Shown piece by piece: positions 53,920 to 62,866 of a stretch of 64,000 nt of DNA. Position 1 is the first letter of the stretch; every line of letters starts with the position of its first letter. This DNA comes from Citrobacter enshiensis (GTDB lineage: Bacteria; Pseudomonadota; Gammaproteobacteria; Enterobacterales; Enterobacteriaceae). The DNA is taken from contig NZ_CP119862.1 in the NCBI RefSeq assembly GCF_029338175.1, forward strand, positions 3,224,001-3,288,000. Direction: 5' to 3'. Below the pieces are notes generated by a model, which ran no database searches, was not told the origin of the DNA, and was given only the letters and a program-made list of their open reading frames with translations. A program made the position numbers and the translations under genes.

Positions 53920-55392
53920 ATGTCATCGTTGCATATTTCGCAAGGCACGTTTCGTCTGAGCGATACCAAAACGCTTCAACTGAACACGTTTACGTTGAAT
54001 GCGGGTGATAGCTGGGCGTTTGTGGGCGCCAACGGCAGTGGAAAATCCGCGCTGGCGCGAGCACTGGCGGGTGAACTTCCCTTATTAAAAGGCGAACGCC
54101 AGTGCGGGTTTACGCGCAGGACTCGCCTCTCATTTGAACAGTTGCAGCAACTGGTCAGCGATGAATGGCAGCGGAACAACACCGATCTACTCAGCCCTGG
54201 CGAAGAGGATACCGGGCGCACAACGGCGGAAATTATCCAGGAAGAGGTCAAAAACCCCTCCCGTTGCGCGGCGCTCGCCGCGCAGTTTGGCATCTCCGGG
54301 TTACTCACCCGACGTTTTAAATACCTCTCCACCGGCGAAACGCGCAAAACCCTGCTCTGCCAGGCGCTGATGTCTGAACCCGATTTGCTGATCCTCGACG
54401 AGCCGTTTGACGGGCTTGATGTGGCTTCCCGCCGCCAGTTAGCGGACCTTCTCGACACCCTGCATCAATCGGGCTACACGCTCGTGCTGGTCTTAAACCG
54501 TTTCGATGAGATCCCTGACTTTGTGCAATTTGCTGGCGTCCTCGCAGACTGCACGCTGACAGAAACCGGCGAAAAATCCGCTCTGTTACAACAGGCGCTG
54601 ATCGCCCAACTCGCCCACAGCGAGCAACTGGCTGGTATGCAATTACCGGAGCCCGATGTCCCCTCTGCACGCCACACCCTGCCGGAGACAGAGGCGCGGA
54701 TTGTGCTGAAAGACGGCGTCGTTTCCTACAACGATCGCCCTATCCTCAACCGCCTGAGCTGGCAGGTAAATCCGGGTGAGCACTGGCAAATTGTTGGTCC
54801 TAACGGCGCAGGGAAATCGACGCTGCTCAGCCTGGTCACCGGCGATCATCCCCAGGGCTACAGCAACGATCTGACGCTGTTTGGCCGTCGTCGCGGCAGT
54901 GGTGAAACCCTGTGGGATATCAAAAAACACATTGGTTATGTCAGCAGCAGTCTGCACCTTGACTACCGTGTCAGTACCACGCTACGTAATGTGATCCTGT
55001 CAGGTTTTTTTGATTCTATAGGCATCTATCAGGCTGTCTCGGACAGGCAGCGCAAGCTGGTGCAGCAGTGGCTGGATATTCTTGGAATGGATAAGCGCAC
55101 CGCCGACGCGCCGTTCCATAGCCTCTCCTGGGGACAACAGCGGCTGGCGCTGATTGTACGTGCGCTGGTGAAACACCCCACGCTGCTGATCCTCGATGAG
55201 CCACTGCAGGGGCTGGACCCGTTGAATCGTCAGCTTGTCCGCCGCTTTGTCGATGTGCTGATTGGTGACGGAGAAACCCAACTGCTGTTTGTCTCTCACC
55301 ACGCCGAAGACGCGCCAGACTGCATCACCCATCGTCTGGAGTTTGTGTCGGATGGCGACGGGTATCGCTACCGGCAGACAGCACTGCATTGA
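53920..55392 (+). CDS. modF: ABC ATPase-like protein ModF
   Basis: Tandem ATPase (PhrA) of unclear function linked to molybdate metabolism, 490 residues with two nucleotide-binding domains. Walker A motifs are GANGSGKS (36-43) and GPNGAGKST (second half). Signatures are LSTGETRK and LSWGQQRLA, with Walker B LLILDEPFDGLD and LLILDEPLQGLDP. It has no transmembrane part. The ATG at 53920 gives the E. coli N-terminus MSSLHISQGTF; a start at 53908 is the alternative. A terminator follows. Confidence 0.94.
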   Translation: MSSLHISQGTFRLSDTKTLQLNTFTLNAGDSWAFVGANGSGKSALARALAGELPLLKGERQCGFTRRTRLSFEQLQQLVSDEWQRNNTDLLSPGEEDTGRTTAEIIQEEVKNPSRCAALAAQFGISGLLTRRFKYLSTGETRKTLLCQALMSEPDLLILDEPFDGLDVASRRQLADLLDTLHQSGYTLVLVLNRFDEIPDFVQFAGVLADCTLTETGEKSALLQQALIAQLAHSEQLAGMQLPEPDVPSARHTLPETEARIVLKDGVVSYNDRPILNRLSWQVNPGEHWQIVGPNGAGKSTLLSLVTGDHPQGYSNDLTLFGRRRGSGETLWDIKKHIGYVSSSLHLDYRVSTTLRNVILSGFFDSIGIYQAVSDRQRKLVQQWLDILGMDKRTADAPFHSLSWGQQRLALIVRALVKHPTLLILDEPLQGLDPLNRQLVRRFVDVLIGDGETQLLFVSHHAEDAPDCITHRLEFVSDGDGYRYRQTALH

Positions 55393-55403
55393 TTTTCATC
55401 CGT

Positions 55404-55427
55404 GGGCGCGTCAATGCGCCCTTTTTT
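55404..55427 (+). terminator. Terminator of modF
   Basis: The stem GGGCGC/GCGCCC with loop GTCAAT is followed by TTTTTT, 11 bp after the modF stop. Confidence 0.92.
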
Positions 55428-55503
55428 CGGATAAACACCGCAGCCGTTCCTTAATCCTATGATTTACAATGATGTCATTGATTGAAAACATAAAGATACC
55501 GAA

Positions 55504-55519
55504 GTGTAAACGATTCCAC
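55504..55519. promoter_or_regulatory. External gal operator OE
   Basis: GTGTAAACGATTCCAC matches the GalR/GalS operator GTGNAANCGNTTNCAC exactly. Its centre is 113 bp from the internal operator in galE, the E. coli looping distance. Confidence 0.93.
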
Positions 55520-55531
55520 TAATTTATTCCG

Positions 55532-55565
55532 TGTCACACTTTTCGCAACTTTGTTATGCTATGTT
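55532..55565 (+). promoter_or_regulatory. gal promoters P1/P2 with CRP site
   Basis: The CRP-type site TGTCACACTTTTCGCA (55532-55547) is followed by the overlapping -10 elements TATGCT (P2, 55555-55560) and TATGTT (P1, 55560-55565), as in the E. coli gal control region. Confidence 0.85.
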
Positions 55566-55597
55566 TATTCCATACCATAGGCTTAACGGAGCGAATT

Positions 55598-56614
55598 ATG
55601 AGAGTTTTGGTTACAGGTGGTAGCGGTTACATAGGAAGCCATACTTGCGTACAGTTACTGAAAAACGGTCACGACGTCATCATCCTTGATAACCTCTGCA
55701 ACAGTAAGCGCAGTGTACTGCCCGTTATTGAACGTTTAGGCGAAAAGCATCCGACTTTCGTTGAAGGCGATATCCGCAACGAAGCGCTGATGACCGAAAT
55801 CCTGCACGATCACGCGATTGATACCGTGATTCACTTTGCTGGTCTGAAAGCCGTTGGCGAATCCGTCGCTAAACCGCTGGAATATTATGACAACAATGTT
55901 AACGGCACCCTGCGTCTGATCGGCGCCATGCGCGCTGCCGGCGTCAAAAACTTCATCTTCAGCTCCTCCGCCACCGTTTACGGCGACCAGCCGAAAATTC
56001 CTTATGTCGAAAGCTTACCGACCGGTACGCCGCAAAGCCCATATGGCAAAAGCAAACTGATGGTCGAACAGATCCTCACCGATCTGCAGAAAGCACAACC
56101 GGACTGGAGCATCGCGCTGTTGCGTTACTTCAACCCGGTCGGCGCGCATCCGTCAGGCGATATGGGCGAAGACCCGCAGGGCATTCCGAATAACCTGATG
56201 CCTTACATAGCCCAGGTGGCAGTAGGTCGTCGCGACTCTCTCGCTATCTTTGGCAACGACTACCCGACCGAAGACGGCACCGGCGTGCGCGACTACATCC
56301 ACGTGATGGATCTCGCCGACGGGCACGTCGCCGCAATGGAAAAACTGGCCGGTAAACAAGGCGTACACATTTATAACCTTGGCGCAGGTGTCGGCAGCAG
56401 CGTGCTGGACGTCGTCAACGCCTTCAGCAAAGCCTGCGGCAAACCGGTGAACTACCATTTTGCCCCACGTCGCGAAGGCGATCTTCCCGCCTACTGGGCT
56501 GATGCCAGCAAAGCAGACCGCGAACTGAACTGGCGCGTCACCCGTACGCTTGACGAAATGGCGCAAGATACCTGGCACTGGCAGTCACGCCATCCGCAGG
56601 GATATCCGGATTAA
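55598..56614 (+). CDS. galE: UDP-glucose 4-epimerase GalE
   Basis: NAD-dependent short-chain dehydrogenase-type epimerase interconverting UDP-galactose and UDP-glucose. 338 residues. The Rossmann motif VTGGSGYIGSH begins at residue 5; the catalytic Ser is in SSSATVYGD, followed by the YxxxK pair in YGKSK. The ATG at 55598 follows ACGGAGCG. First gene of galETKM; codons 7-12 contain the internal operator. Confidence 0.98.
   Translation: MRVLVTGGSGYIGSHTCVQLLKNGHDVIILDNLCNSKRSVLPVIERLGEKHPTFVEGDIRNEALMTEILHDHAIDTVIHFAGLKAVGESVAKPLEYYDNNVNGTLRLIGAMRAAGVKNFIFSSSATVYGDQPKIPYVESLPTGTPQSPYGKSKLMVEQILTDLQKAQPDWSIALLRYFNPVGAHPSGDMGEDPQGIPNNLMPYIAQVAVGRRDSLAIFGNDYPTEDGTGVRDYIHVMDLADGHVAAMEKLAGKQGVHIYNLGAGVGSSVLDVVNAFSKACGKPVNYHFAPRREGDLPAYWADASKADRELNWRVTRTLDEMAQDTWHWQSRHPQGYPD
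55617..55632. promoter_or_regulatory. Internal gal operator OI in galE
   Basis: GTGGTAGCGGTTACAT lies at codons 7-12 of galE and is identical to the E. coli internal operator used with HU for GalR looping. Confidence 0.92.
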
Positions 56615-56623
56615 GGAACAATC

Positions 56624-57670
56624 ATGACGCAATTTAACCCTGTCGATCATCCACATCGCCGCTTTAACCCGCTCACCGGGCAATGGATTCTGGTGTCGCC
56701 GCATCGTGCGAAACGCCCCTGGCAAGGGGCGCAGGAAACGCCGTCTAACGACGTCCTGCCTGCTCACGATCCGGACTGTTTCCTGTGCGCAGGCAACACC
56801 CGTGTGACCGGTGATAAAAACCCCGACTACACCGGGACCTACGTTTTTACCAACGACTTTGCCGCCTTAATGTCCGACACGCCGGACGCGCCGGAGAGCC
56901 ACGATCCACTGATGCGTTGCCAGAGCGCGCGCGGCACCAGTCGGGTGATCTGTTTTTCTCCGGATCACAGCAAAACCTTACCCGAATTGAGCGTTCCGGC
57001 ACTGACGGAAATCGTTAAAACCTGGCAGGAACAAACGGCCGATCTAGGGAAAACGTATCCGTGGGTGCAGGTTTTCGAGAACAAAGGTGCGGCAATGGGC
57101 TGTTCTAACCCGCATCCACACGGCCAGATCTGGGCGAACAGCTTCCTGCCCAATGAAGCCGAACGTGAAGATCGTTTGCAAAAGGCCTACTTCGCTGAAC
57201 AGGGTTCCCCAATGTTGGTGGATTACGTTCAGCGTGAACTGGCCGATGGTAGCCGCACCGTCGTGGAAACCGAGCACTGGTTAGCGGTCGTCCCCTACTG
57301 GGCAGCCTGGCCGTTTGAAACCTTGCTGTTGCCAAAAGCGCATGTATTACGCATGACCGATCTGACCGATGACCAGCGCGCCGATTTGGCGCTGGCGTTG
57401 AAAAAACTGACCAGTCGTTATGACAACCTGTTCCAGTGCTCATTCCCCTACTCAATGGGCTGGCACGGCGCGCCATTTAACGGCGAAGAGAACGAACACT
57501 GGCAACTGCACGCACACTTTTATCCGCCGCTGCTGCGCTCCGCGACCGTGCGTAAATTTATGGTCGGTTACGAAATGCTGGCGGAAACCCAGCGTGATCT
57601 GACGGCAGAACAAGCGGCAGAACGCCTGCGTGCGGTCAGCGACATCCATTTTCGCGAATCCGGAGTTTAA
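56624..57670 (+). CDS. galT: Galactose-1-phosphate uridylyltransferase GalT
   Basis: Transfers UMP from UDP-glucose to galactose-1-phosphate through a His-UMP intermediate. 348 residues, HIT superfamily. The zinc cysteines C52 and C55 (DCFLC), the active-site NPHPHGQIW with the nucleophilic His, and the [10 protein letters not shown] region are present. The ATG at 56624 follows AAGGAACAATC, 9 bp after galE. Confidence 0.98.
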   Translation: MTQFNPVDHPHRRFNPLTGQWILVSPHRAKRPWQGAQETPSNDVLPAHDPDCFLCAGNTRVTGDKNPDYTGTYVFTNDFAALMSDTPDAPESHDPLMRCQSARGTSRVICFSPDHSKTLPELSVPALTEIVKTWQEQTADLGKTYPWVQVFENKGAAMGCSNPHPHGQIWANSFLPNEAEREDRLQKAYFAEQGSPMLVDYVQRELADGSRTVVETEHWLAVVPYWAAWPFETLLLPKAHVLRMTDLTDDQRADLALALKKLTSRYDNLFQCSFPYSMGWHGAPFNGEENEHWQLHAHFYPPLLRSATVRKFMVGYEMLAETQRDLTAEQAAERLRAVSDIHFRESGV

Positions 57671-57673
57671 AAA

Positions 57674-58822
57674 ATGAGTCTGAAAGAGAACACACAATCT
57701 CTGTTTGCAGAAATTTTTGGCTACCCTGCCACCCATACGATTCAGGCGCCAGGTCGCGTCAACCTGATCGGCGAACATACCGATTACAACGACGGTTTCG
57801 TGCTGCCCTGTGCTATCGACTATCAGACGGTGATTAGCTGTGCGACGCGCGACGATCGTAAAGTCCGCGTCATTGCCGTCGATTATGACAATCAGATCGA
57901 CGAGTTTTCCCTCGACGCCCCCATCGTCACCCACGACAGCCAGCAATGGTCAAACTACGTACGCGGCGTGGTAAAACACCTGCAAAAACGTCACGCGGGT
58001 TTCGGCGGCGCTGATTTGGTCATTAGCGGTAACGTGCCGCAGGGCGCGGGGTTAAGCTCTTCCGCCGCGCTGGAAGTGGCCGTGGGCACCGTGTTCCAGC
58101 AGCTTTATCATCTGCCGCTGGATGGCGCGCAAATCGCGCTCAACGGTCAGGAAGCAGAAAATCAATTTGTTGGCTGCAACTGCGGCATCATGGATCAACT
58201 GATCTCCGCGCTGGGCAAGAAAGACCATGCCTTGCTTATCGACTGCCGTTCACTGGGCACCAAAGCGGTATCGATGCCAAAAGGCGTGGCGATCGTTATT
58301 ATTAACAGCAACTTTAAACGTACGCTGGTGGGCAGTGAATACAACACTCGCCGCGAACAGTGCGAAACGGGCGCACGCTTCTTCCAACAGCCTGCTCTGC
58401 GCGATGTCAGCCTTGACGCCTTCAACGCCGTAGCCAGTGAGCTGGATCCGGTGGTGGCAAAACGCGTTCGTCACGTCCTGACCGAAAACGCGCGCACCGT
58501 TGAAGCAGCAAACGCGCTGGAAAACGGTGACCTGAAACGGATGGGTGAGCTGATGGCAGAATCTCACGCCTCCATGCGTGATGATTTTGAAATCACCGTG
58601 CCGCAGATCGATACACTGGTTGAGATCGTCAAAGCGACCATCGGCGAAAATGGCGGCGTACGTATGACCGGCGGCGGCTTCGGCGGTTGCATTGTCGCGC
58701 TGATCCCGGAAGCGTTGGTACCTGCCGTACAGCACGCCGTTGCTGAGCAGTACGAAGCAAAAACCGGTATCAAGGAAACCTTCTACGTCTGCAAACCTTC
58801 ACAAGGAGCCGGACAGTGCTAA
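57674..58822 (+). CDS. galK: Galactokinase GalK
   Basis: GHMP-family kinase that phosphorylates galactose at C1. The 382 residues show the galactose-binding signature [19 protein letters not shown] near residue 27, the ATP loop [15 protein letters not shown], and the third GHMP motif [10 protein letters not shown]. Starts 3 bp after galT and overlaps galM by 7 bp. Confidence 0.98.
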   Translation: MSLKENTQSLFAEIFGYPATHTIQAPGRVNLIGEHTDYNDGFVLPCAIDYQTVISCATRDDRKVRVIAVDYDNQIDEFSLDAPIVTHDSQQWSNYVRGVVKHLQKRHAGFGGADLVISGNVPQGAGLSSSAALEVAVGTVFQQLYHLPLDGAQIALNGQEAENQFVGCNCGIMDQLISALGKKDHALLIDCRSLGTKAVSMPKGVAIVIINSNFKRTLVGSEYNTRREQCETGARFFQQPALRDVSLDAFNAVASELDPVVAKRVRHVLTENARTVEAANALENGDLKRMGELMAESHASMRDDFEITVPQIDTLVEIVKATIGENGGVRMTGGGFGGCIVALIPEALVPAVQHAVAEQYEAKTGIKETFYVCKPSQGAGQC

Positions 58823-59856
58823 ATGAAACCCCAGCGCTGGCACCCGATGGTCAGCCGTTTCGCCTGCTGACTCTGCGCAACAGCGCAGGGATGGTGGTCA
58901 CGCTGATGGACTGGGGAGCCACGCTTCTTTCCGCCCGGATCCCCCTGAGCGACGGGAGTGTTCGCGAAGCCTTACTGGGCTGCACCAGCCCAGAACAGTA
59001 TCCCGAACAATCGGCATTTCTCGGCGCATCGGTCGGTCGTTATGCTAACCGCATCGCCGATAGCCGCTACAGCTACGCGGGTGAAACGGTCAGTTTGCTG
59101 CCAAGTCAGGGCGAGAACCAGCTGCATGGCGGACCTGACGGTTTTGATAAACGTCGCTGGCAGGTGGTCAACCAGAACGATTGTCAGGTGTTGTTTGCGT
59201 TGACGTCTGAGGATGGCGACCAGGGCTTCCCGGGGCGTCTGTGCGCCACCGCGCAATATCGCCTGACCGAGGACAATCGTATTTCGATCACCTATCGCGC
59301 TGCTGTGGATAAGCCCTGCCCGGTTAATCTGACCAACCACGTTTATTTCAACCTGGACGGCGACGCGACGGATGTCCGCAATCATAAGCTACAGATTCTG
59401 GCTGATGATTATCTGCCGGTTGATGAAGGGGGTATCCCACGCGAAGGACTGAAATCCGTCGTCGGCACCTCATTCGATTTCCGCCATGCGAAAACGATCG
59501 CCAGTGCGTTTCTGGCTGATGACGATCAACGCAAAGTGAAGGGATATGACCACGCATTTTTGTTGCAGGCCAGGGGCGATGCCCGTACCCCCTGCGCGCA
59601 TCTGTGGTCACAGGATGAAAAGTTGCAGATGAAGGTGTACACCTGTGCGCCAGCGCTGCAATTTTATTCCGGTAACTACCTCGGCGGCACGCCTTCCCGT
59701 GGACCAGACGCCTATGCCGACTGGCAAGGTCTGGCGCTGGAAAGTGAATTCCTGCCGGACAGTCCAAACCATCCTGAATGGCCGCAGCCAGACTGTATTC
59801 TTCGCCCGGGCGAGGAGTATGTGAGCCTGACGGAATATCAGTTTATCCCCGCCTGA
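58816..59856 (+). CDS. galM: Galactose mutarotase GalM
   Basis: Aldose 1-epimerase that converts beta- to alpha-D-galactose. 346 residues. The motifs [16 protein letters not shown] and [10 protein letters not shown] carry conserved active-site residues, including the catalytic His, and [17 protein letters not shown] carries the catalytic Glu. GTG start at 58816 inside the galK end, preceded by AAGGAGCC. Last gene of galETKM. Confidence 0.97.
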   Translation: MLNETPALAPDGQPFRLLTLRNSAGMVVTLMDWGATLLSARIPLSDGSVREALLGCTSPEQYPEQSAFLGASVGRYANRIADSRYSYAGETVSLLPSQGENQLHGGPDGFDKRRWQVVNQNDCQVLFALTSEDGDQGFPGRLCATAQYRLTEDNRISITYRAAVDKPCPVNLTNHVYFNLDGDATDVRNHKLQILADDYLPVDEGGIPREGLKSVVGTSFDFRHAKTIASAFLADDDQRKVKGYDHAFLLQARGDARTPCAHLWSQDEKLQMKVYTCAPALQFYSGNYLGGTPSRGPDAYADWQGLALESEFLPDSPNHPEWPQPDCILRPGEEYVSLTEYQFIPA

Positions 59857-59861
59857 TTAAG

Positions 59862-59887
59862 CGCCCTCCGAAAGGAGGGCGGTTTTA
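59862..59887 (+). terminator. Terminator of galETKM
   Basis: The stem CGCCCTCC/GGAGGGCG with a GAAA tetraloop is followed by GTTTTAT, a few bases after the galM stop. Confidence 0.92.
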
Positions 59888-60018
59888 TCTCCATCCTGCT
59901 CAAATCCCCATCATCTGAAGACAAAATCGCAACCATGAGTTCACAAGAACCTTACACTGCGTCACTATTTTCGCTATGGTTATGCGTAAGGATTGCCGCT
60001 GAGGCATCACGGCAATAT

Positions 60019-60037
60019 AATGAGAATTATTATCATT
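60019..60037. promoter_or_regulatory. Fur box of gpmA
   Basis: AATGAGAATTATTATCATT is a strong Fur-type sequence, 25 bp upstream of the gpmA ATG. Fur control of gpmA is known in E. coli. Confidence 0.85.
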
Positions 60038-60061
60038 AAATGAAGATTGAGGAGTAAGCAT

Positions 60062-60814
60062 ATGGCTGTAACTAAGCTGGTTCTGGTACGTCATGGTGAA
60101 AGTCAGTGGAACAACGAAAACCGCTTCACCGGCTGGTACGATGTTGATCTGTCTGAGAAAGGCGTGGGCGAAGCAAAAGCAGCAGGTAAACTGCTGAAAG
60201 ATGAAGGCTATAGCTTTGATTTTGCTTATACCTCTGTGCTGAAACGTGCCATCCACACCCTGTGGAACGTACTCGACGAACTGGATCAGGCCTGGCTGCC
60301 GGTAGAGAAATCCTGGAAACTGAACGAGCGTCACTACGGTGCGCTGCAGGGTCTGAACAAAGCTGAAACCGCAGAGAAATACGGCGATGAGCAGGTGAAA
60401 CAGTGGCGTCGTGGCTTTGCGGTAACACCGCCAGAGCTGACCAAAGACGATGAACGCTTCCCGGGCCACGATCCGCGTTATGCCACATTGACCGACAAAG
60501 AGCTGCCGGTCACCGAAAGCCTGGCGCTGACCATTGATCGTGTCATCCCTTACTGGAACGAATCCATTCTGCCGCGCATCAAAAGCGGTGAGCGCGTCAT
60601 TATCGCCGCTCACGGTAACTCCCTGCGCGCGCTGGTGAAATACCTGGATAAGATGGGTGAAGATGAAATTCTTGAACTGAATATCCCGACCGGCGTACCG
60701 CTGGTGTATGAGTTCGACGAAAACTTCAAGCCAATCAAACGTTACTACCTGGGTAATGCTGACGAGATCGCAGCAAAAGCGGCGGCCGTTGCGAATCAGG
60801 GCAAAGCGAAGTAA
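60062..60814 (+). CDS. gpmA: 2,3-bisphosphoglycerate-dependent phosphoglycerate mutase GpmA
   Basis: Glycolytic and gluconeogenic enzyme interconverting 3- and 2-phosphoglycerate through a phosphohistidine. 250 residues. The catalytic motif [12 protein letters not shown] has the phosphorylated His at residue 11; the second His is in [13 protein letters not shown]. The ATG at 60062 follows GAGGAGTAAGCAT. A Fur box lies upstream, and a hairpin separates it from the convergent transporter genes. Confidence 0.98.
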   Translation: MAVTKLVLVRHGESQWNNENRFTGWYDVDLSEKGVGEAKAAGKLLKDEGYSFDFAYTSVLKRAIHTLWNVLDELDQAWLPVEKSWKLNERHYGALQGLNKAETAEKYGDEQVKQWRRGFAVTPPELTKDDERFPGHDPRYATLTDKELPVTESLALTIDRVIPYWNESILPRIKSGERVIIAAHGNSLRALVKYLDKMGEDEILELNIPTGVPLVYEFDENFKPIKRYYLGNADEIAAKAAAVANQGKAK

Positions 60815-60822
60815 TCCATTTG

Positions 60823-60856
60823 CCGGGTAGCCATTTGTCATCTATTGGCTATCCGG
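60823..60856. terminator. Hairpin between gpmA and the transporter genes
   Basis: CCGGGTAGCCA pairs with TGGCTATCCGG over 11 bp with one G-T pair, in the 45-bp gap between convergent genes. It has no T run; it is a REP-like or termination hairpin. Confidence 0.5.
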
Positions 60857-60859
60857 TGC

Positions 60860-61636
60860 TTATACCCCGATAACCCCATCCAGTATCACCTGCGCCCTCC
60901 CCTGCGAGCACCGTTCCACGCGACCACGCACGTTGTACACCTGCGCCAGACGTTCTGCGGTAATCACCGCTTGCGGCGCGCCGCTCGCCACCAGCTTACC
61001 GTCTTTGAGCATCACAATATGTTCGCCATAGCGTAATGCCATATTCATATCGTGCACCACCACCAGCGTCACCAGCTGACGCGATCGCGTCTCCTGAACA
61101 ATCCGTTCCATAACGTGCAACTGATAATTCAGATCCAGTGCGCTGAGTGGCTCATCCAGTAGCAGAAGCTCAGGACGGCGGATCAGTGACTGCGCCAGTC
61201 CGACCAATTGCCGCTGACCGCCGGAGAGCTGATCAAGATAATGCAGCGCGAGGTGCGAAATGCCCAAATGTTCAAGTAGTACCAGTACCTGCGACTGATC
61301 CTGCGAAGCGTCATTCCCGCCCGCTGCGCGTTGTGCGACCACCACAGACTCCAGCACCTGCAAATGCACGCCCTGCGGCAATGACTGAGGTAAAAACACC
61401 ACCTTCTTCGCGCGCTGGGCAAACGGCAGCGACATCAGATTTTCATCACCCAGAAGCACTTCCCCGCGGGCTTTCGTTAAGCCAGCCAGAGCGCGTAACA
61501 ATGTCGACTTTCCACAGCCGTTAGGCCCCAGTAGCACCGTAATTTTGCCGCGCGGCAGTTCAGGAATGCTCAGATCGCCAATCACGGGGCGCTTCGGATA
61601 ACCGGCATTCAGCCCCCGAAGCGTCAGCCCGTTCAT
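60860..61636 (-). CDS. FecE/BtuD-type ABC transporter ATPase
   Basis: ATPase of a type II (FecCD/BtuCD-like) importer, 258 residues. Walker A GPNGCGKST, Q-loop in FLPQSLPQG, signature LSGGQRQLVGLAQSL, Walker [17 protein letters not shown], and the switch His in VVHDMNMALRYG. It overlaps the permease gene by 4 bp (ATGA). No E. coli K-12 gene lies at this position. Automated annotation would call it an iron-siderophore transporter. The ModE-like operator upstream argues for an oxyanion such as molybdate or tungstate, as in H. influenzae MolBC; this is inference. No binding-protein gene is adjacent. Confidence 0.9.
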   Translation of the reverse strand: MNGLTLRGLNAGYPKRPVIGDLSIPELPRGKITVLLGPNGCGKSTLLRALAGLTKARGEVLLGDENLMSLPFAQRAKKVVFLPQSLPQGVHLQVLESVVVAQRAAGGNDASQDQSQVLVLLEHLGISHLALHYLDQLSGGQRQLVGLAQSLIRRPELLLLDEPLSALDLNYQLHVMERIVQETRSRQLVTLVVVHDMNMALRYGEHIVMLKDGKLVASGAPQAVITAERLAQVYNVRGRVERCSQGRAQVILDGVIGV

Positions 61637-62700
61637 AGCGCGCCTCCCCGGCGACGAAGAATGATGCTCAGAAAAAACGGTACGCCCACCAGCGAAGTCA
61701 CAATCCCCACCGGAATGATCACGCCAGGCACCATATTTTTGGAGGCGACCGACGCCAGAGAAAGCACAAGCCCTCCTGTCAGCACGCTGCCGGGCAGATA
61801 AAAACGGTGATCTTCCCCGAACAGCATTCGCGCAATATGCGGTGCCACCAGACCGATAAAACCAATCGGCCCAACAAACGCGACCGAAAGCGCGGAGAGC
61901 AGACTAATGCGCAATAACGCGGCCAGACGTAAACGCCGAACGTCAATTCCGAAGCTCATCGCCCTCTCTTCTCCCAGCCGCAATGCCGTCAGTTGCCAGG
62001 CACTGCGCATTGACCAGCACGAGACAACGACGAAAACCACCGCCAGCACGCCAAGCTTTTCCCATGAGGCGCGGGTCAGGCTGCCCATCGTCCAGAAGAC
62101 CAGTCCCTGCAACGTATCTTCATCCGCCACAAACTGCAGCATTGAAACCAGCGCATTGAAGGTAAACACCAGGGCAATACCGAACAGCACAACGCCCGAC
62201 GTCGCAACTCGCGTCCAGCGGGTGATGCCATCCAGTAACAGCGCGGAAAGCAAGGCAAACGCAAAGGCATTGGCGGGGATAAACCAGGCTGCGGGAATGC
62301 CCGGTATCCCGATGCCCAGCACAATCGCCAGCGCCGCGCCAAACGCTGCAGCAGACGAAACCCCGAGTGTAAAAGGGCTCGCCAGCGGGTTGTTCAAAAT
62401 GGTTTGCATTTCGGCACCCGCCAGCCCAAGCGCCATGCCGATCAGTAGCGCCATCAGCGCATACGGCAAGCGAATATCCCAGACAATCACGCGGGCCCCG
62501 GCATTCGCGCGGGCAGGATGCAGCAATGTTTCCCAGAGTTCACTGAGCGGTAAACCCGACGCGCCAAGGGTGGAATCGAGCACCAACGAAGCAAGGATCG
62601 TCAGAACAATCGCCAGCGCCAACAGTAAGCGTTGACGCACAACCTGTCGGTAGAGGCGCGTAATGGCGTTCGGGGAGGTCACATTAACGGAGAGCGACAT
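61633..62700 (-). CDS. FecCD-family ABC transporter permease
   Basis: Inner-membrane permease of the FecCD/BtuC family, 355 residues with about ten helices. Family landmarks are WDIRLPYALMALLIGMALGLAG, the NNPLASPFTLGVSSAAAFGA block (about 103-122), WTMGSLTRASW, and the cytoplasmic coupling region FVGPIGFIGLVAPHIARMLFG. The ATG at 62700 has no obvious ribosome site and is preceded by a 13-codon upstream ORF in another frame. Its promoter has TATAAT at 62765-62770 and a ModE-like operator over the -35 region. Specificity cannot be read from sequence alone. Confidence 0.9.
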   Translation of the reverse strand: MSLSVNVTSPNAITRLYRQVVRQRLLLALAIVLTILASLVLDSTLGASGLPLSELWETLLHPARANAGARVIVWDIRLPYALMALLIGMALGLAGAEMQTILNNPLASPFTLGVSSAAAFGAALAIVLGIGIPGIPAAWFIPANAFAFALLSALLLDGITRWTRVATSGVVLFGIALVFTFNALVSMLQFVADEDTLQGLVFWTMGSLTRASWEKLGVLAVVFVVVSCWSMRSAWQLTALRLGEERAMSFGIDVRRLRLAALLRISLLSALSVAFVGPIGFIGLVAPHIARMLFGEDHRFYLPGSVLTGGLVLSLASVASKNMVPGVIIPVGIVTSLVGVPFFLSIILRRRGGAL

Positions 62701-62764
62701 GGTACTTCATCACGATGCGTTTCATTCTGCGGGTAGATCTTTTTCTTACGGGGCCGGAAGCGTG

Positions 62765-62770
62765 ATTATA
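62765..62770 (-). promoter_or_regulatory. -10 element of the FecCD-type transporter
   Basis: On the minus strand, GGTATAATCACG contains a perfect TATAAT, putting the start near 62758 and leaving a leader of about 58 nt. The -35 position falls inside the ModE-like operator and is itself poor. Confidence 0.65.
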
Positions 62771-62782
62771 CCGTACTTACCT

Positions 62783-62810
62783 ATCGTTATATATTTTTTT
62801 ATATTCCGAA
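62783..62810. promoter_or_regulatory. ModE-like operator of the FecCD-type transporter
   Basis: ATCGTTATATA and TATATTCCGAA are separated by TTTTTT, the same 11-6-11 layout as the modA operator at 52638-52665. The left arm is a perfect ModE half-site and the right arm keeps TATAT and CGA. The centre is about 38 bp upstream of the predicted start, so binding would block RNA polymerase. Confidence 0.72.
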
Positions 62811-62820
62811 GCGGAGACAC

Positions 62821-62848
62821 AAAAAAAGCCGACTGTCAGAGTCGGCTT
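62821..62848 (-). terminator. Terminator of aroG
   Basis: The 9-bp stem AAGCCGACT/AGTCGGCTT with a 5-nt loop is followed on the minus strand by seven T residues, partly within the stem. It lies 18 bp after the aroG stop. Confidence 0.93.
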
Positions 62849-62866
62849 AGATGCAGATAAGCAGAA

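Noticed and set aside
59900-60841. 313-codon open frame opposite gpmA
   Set aside because: It spans the gpmA promoter and Fur box and mirrors a highly conserved gene; no protein-like domain was recognised.
60860-62700. Assignment of the FecCD-type pair to ferric siderophore uptake
   Set aside because: Not excluded, but no Fur box is visible in its promoter, while a ModE-type site is; the family name alone does not set specificity.
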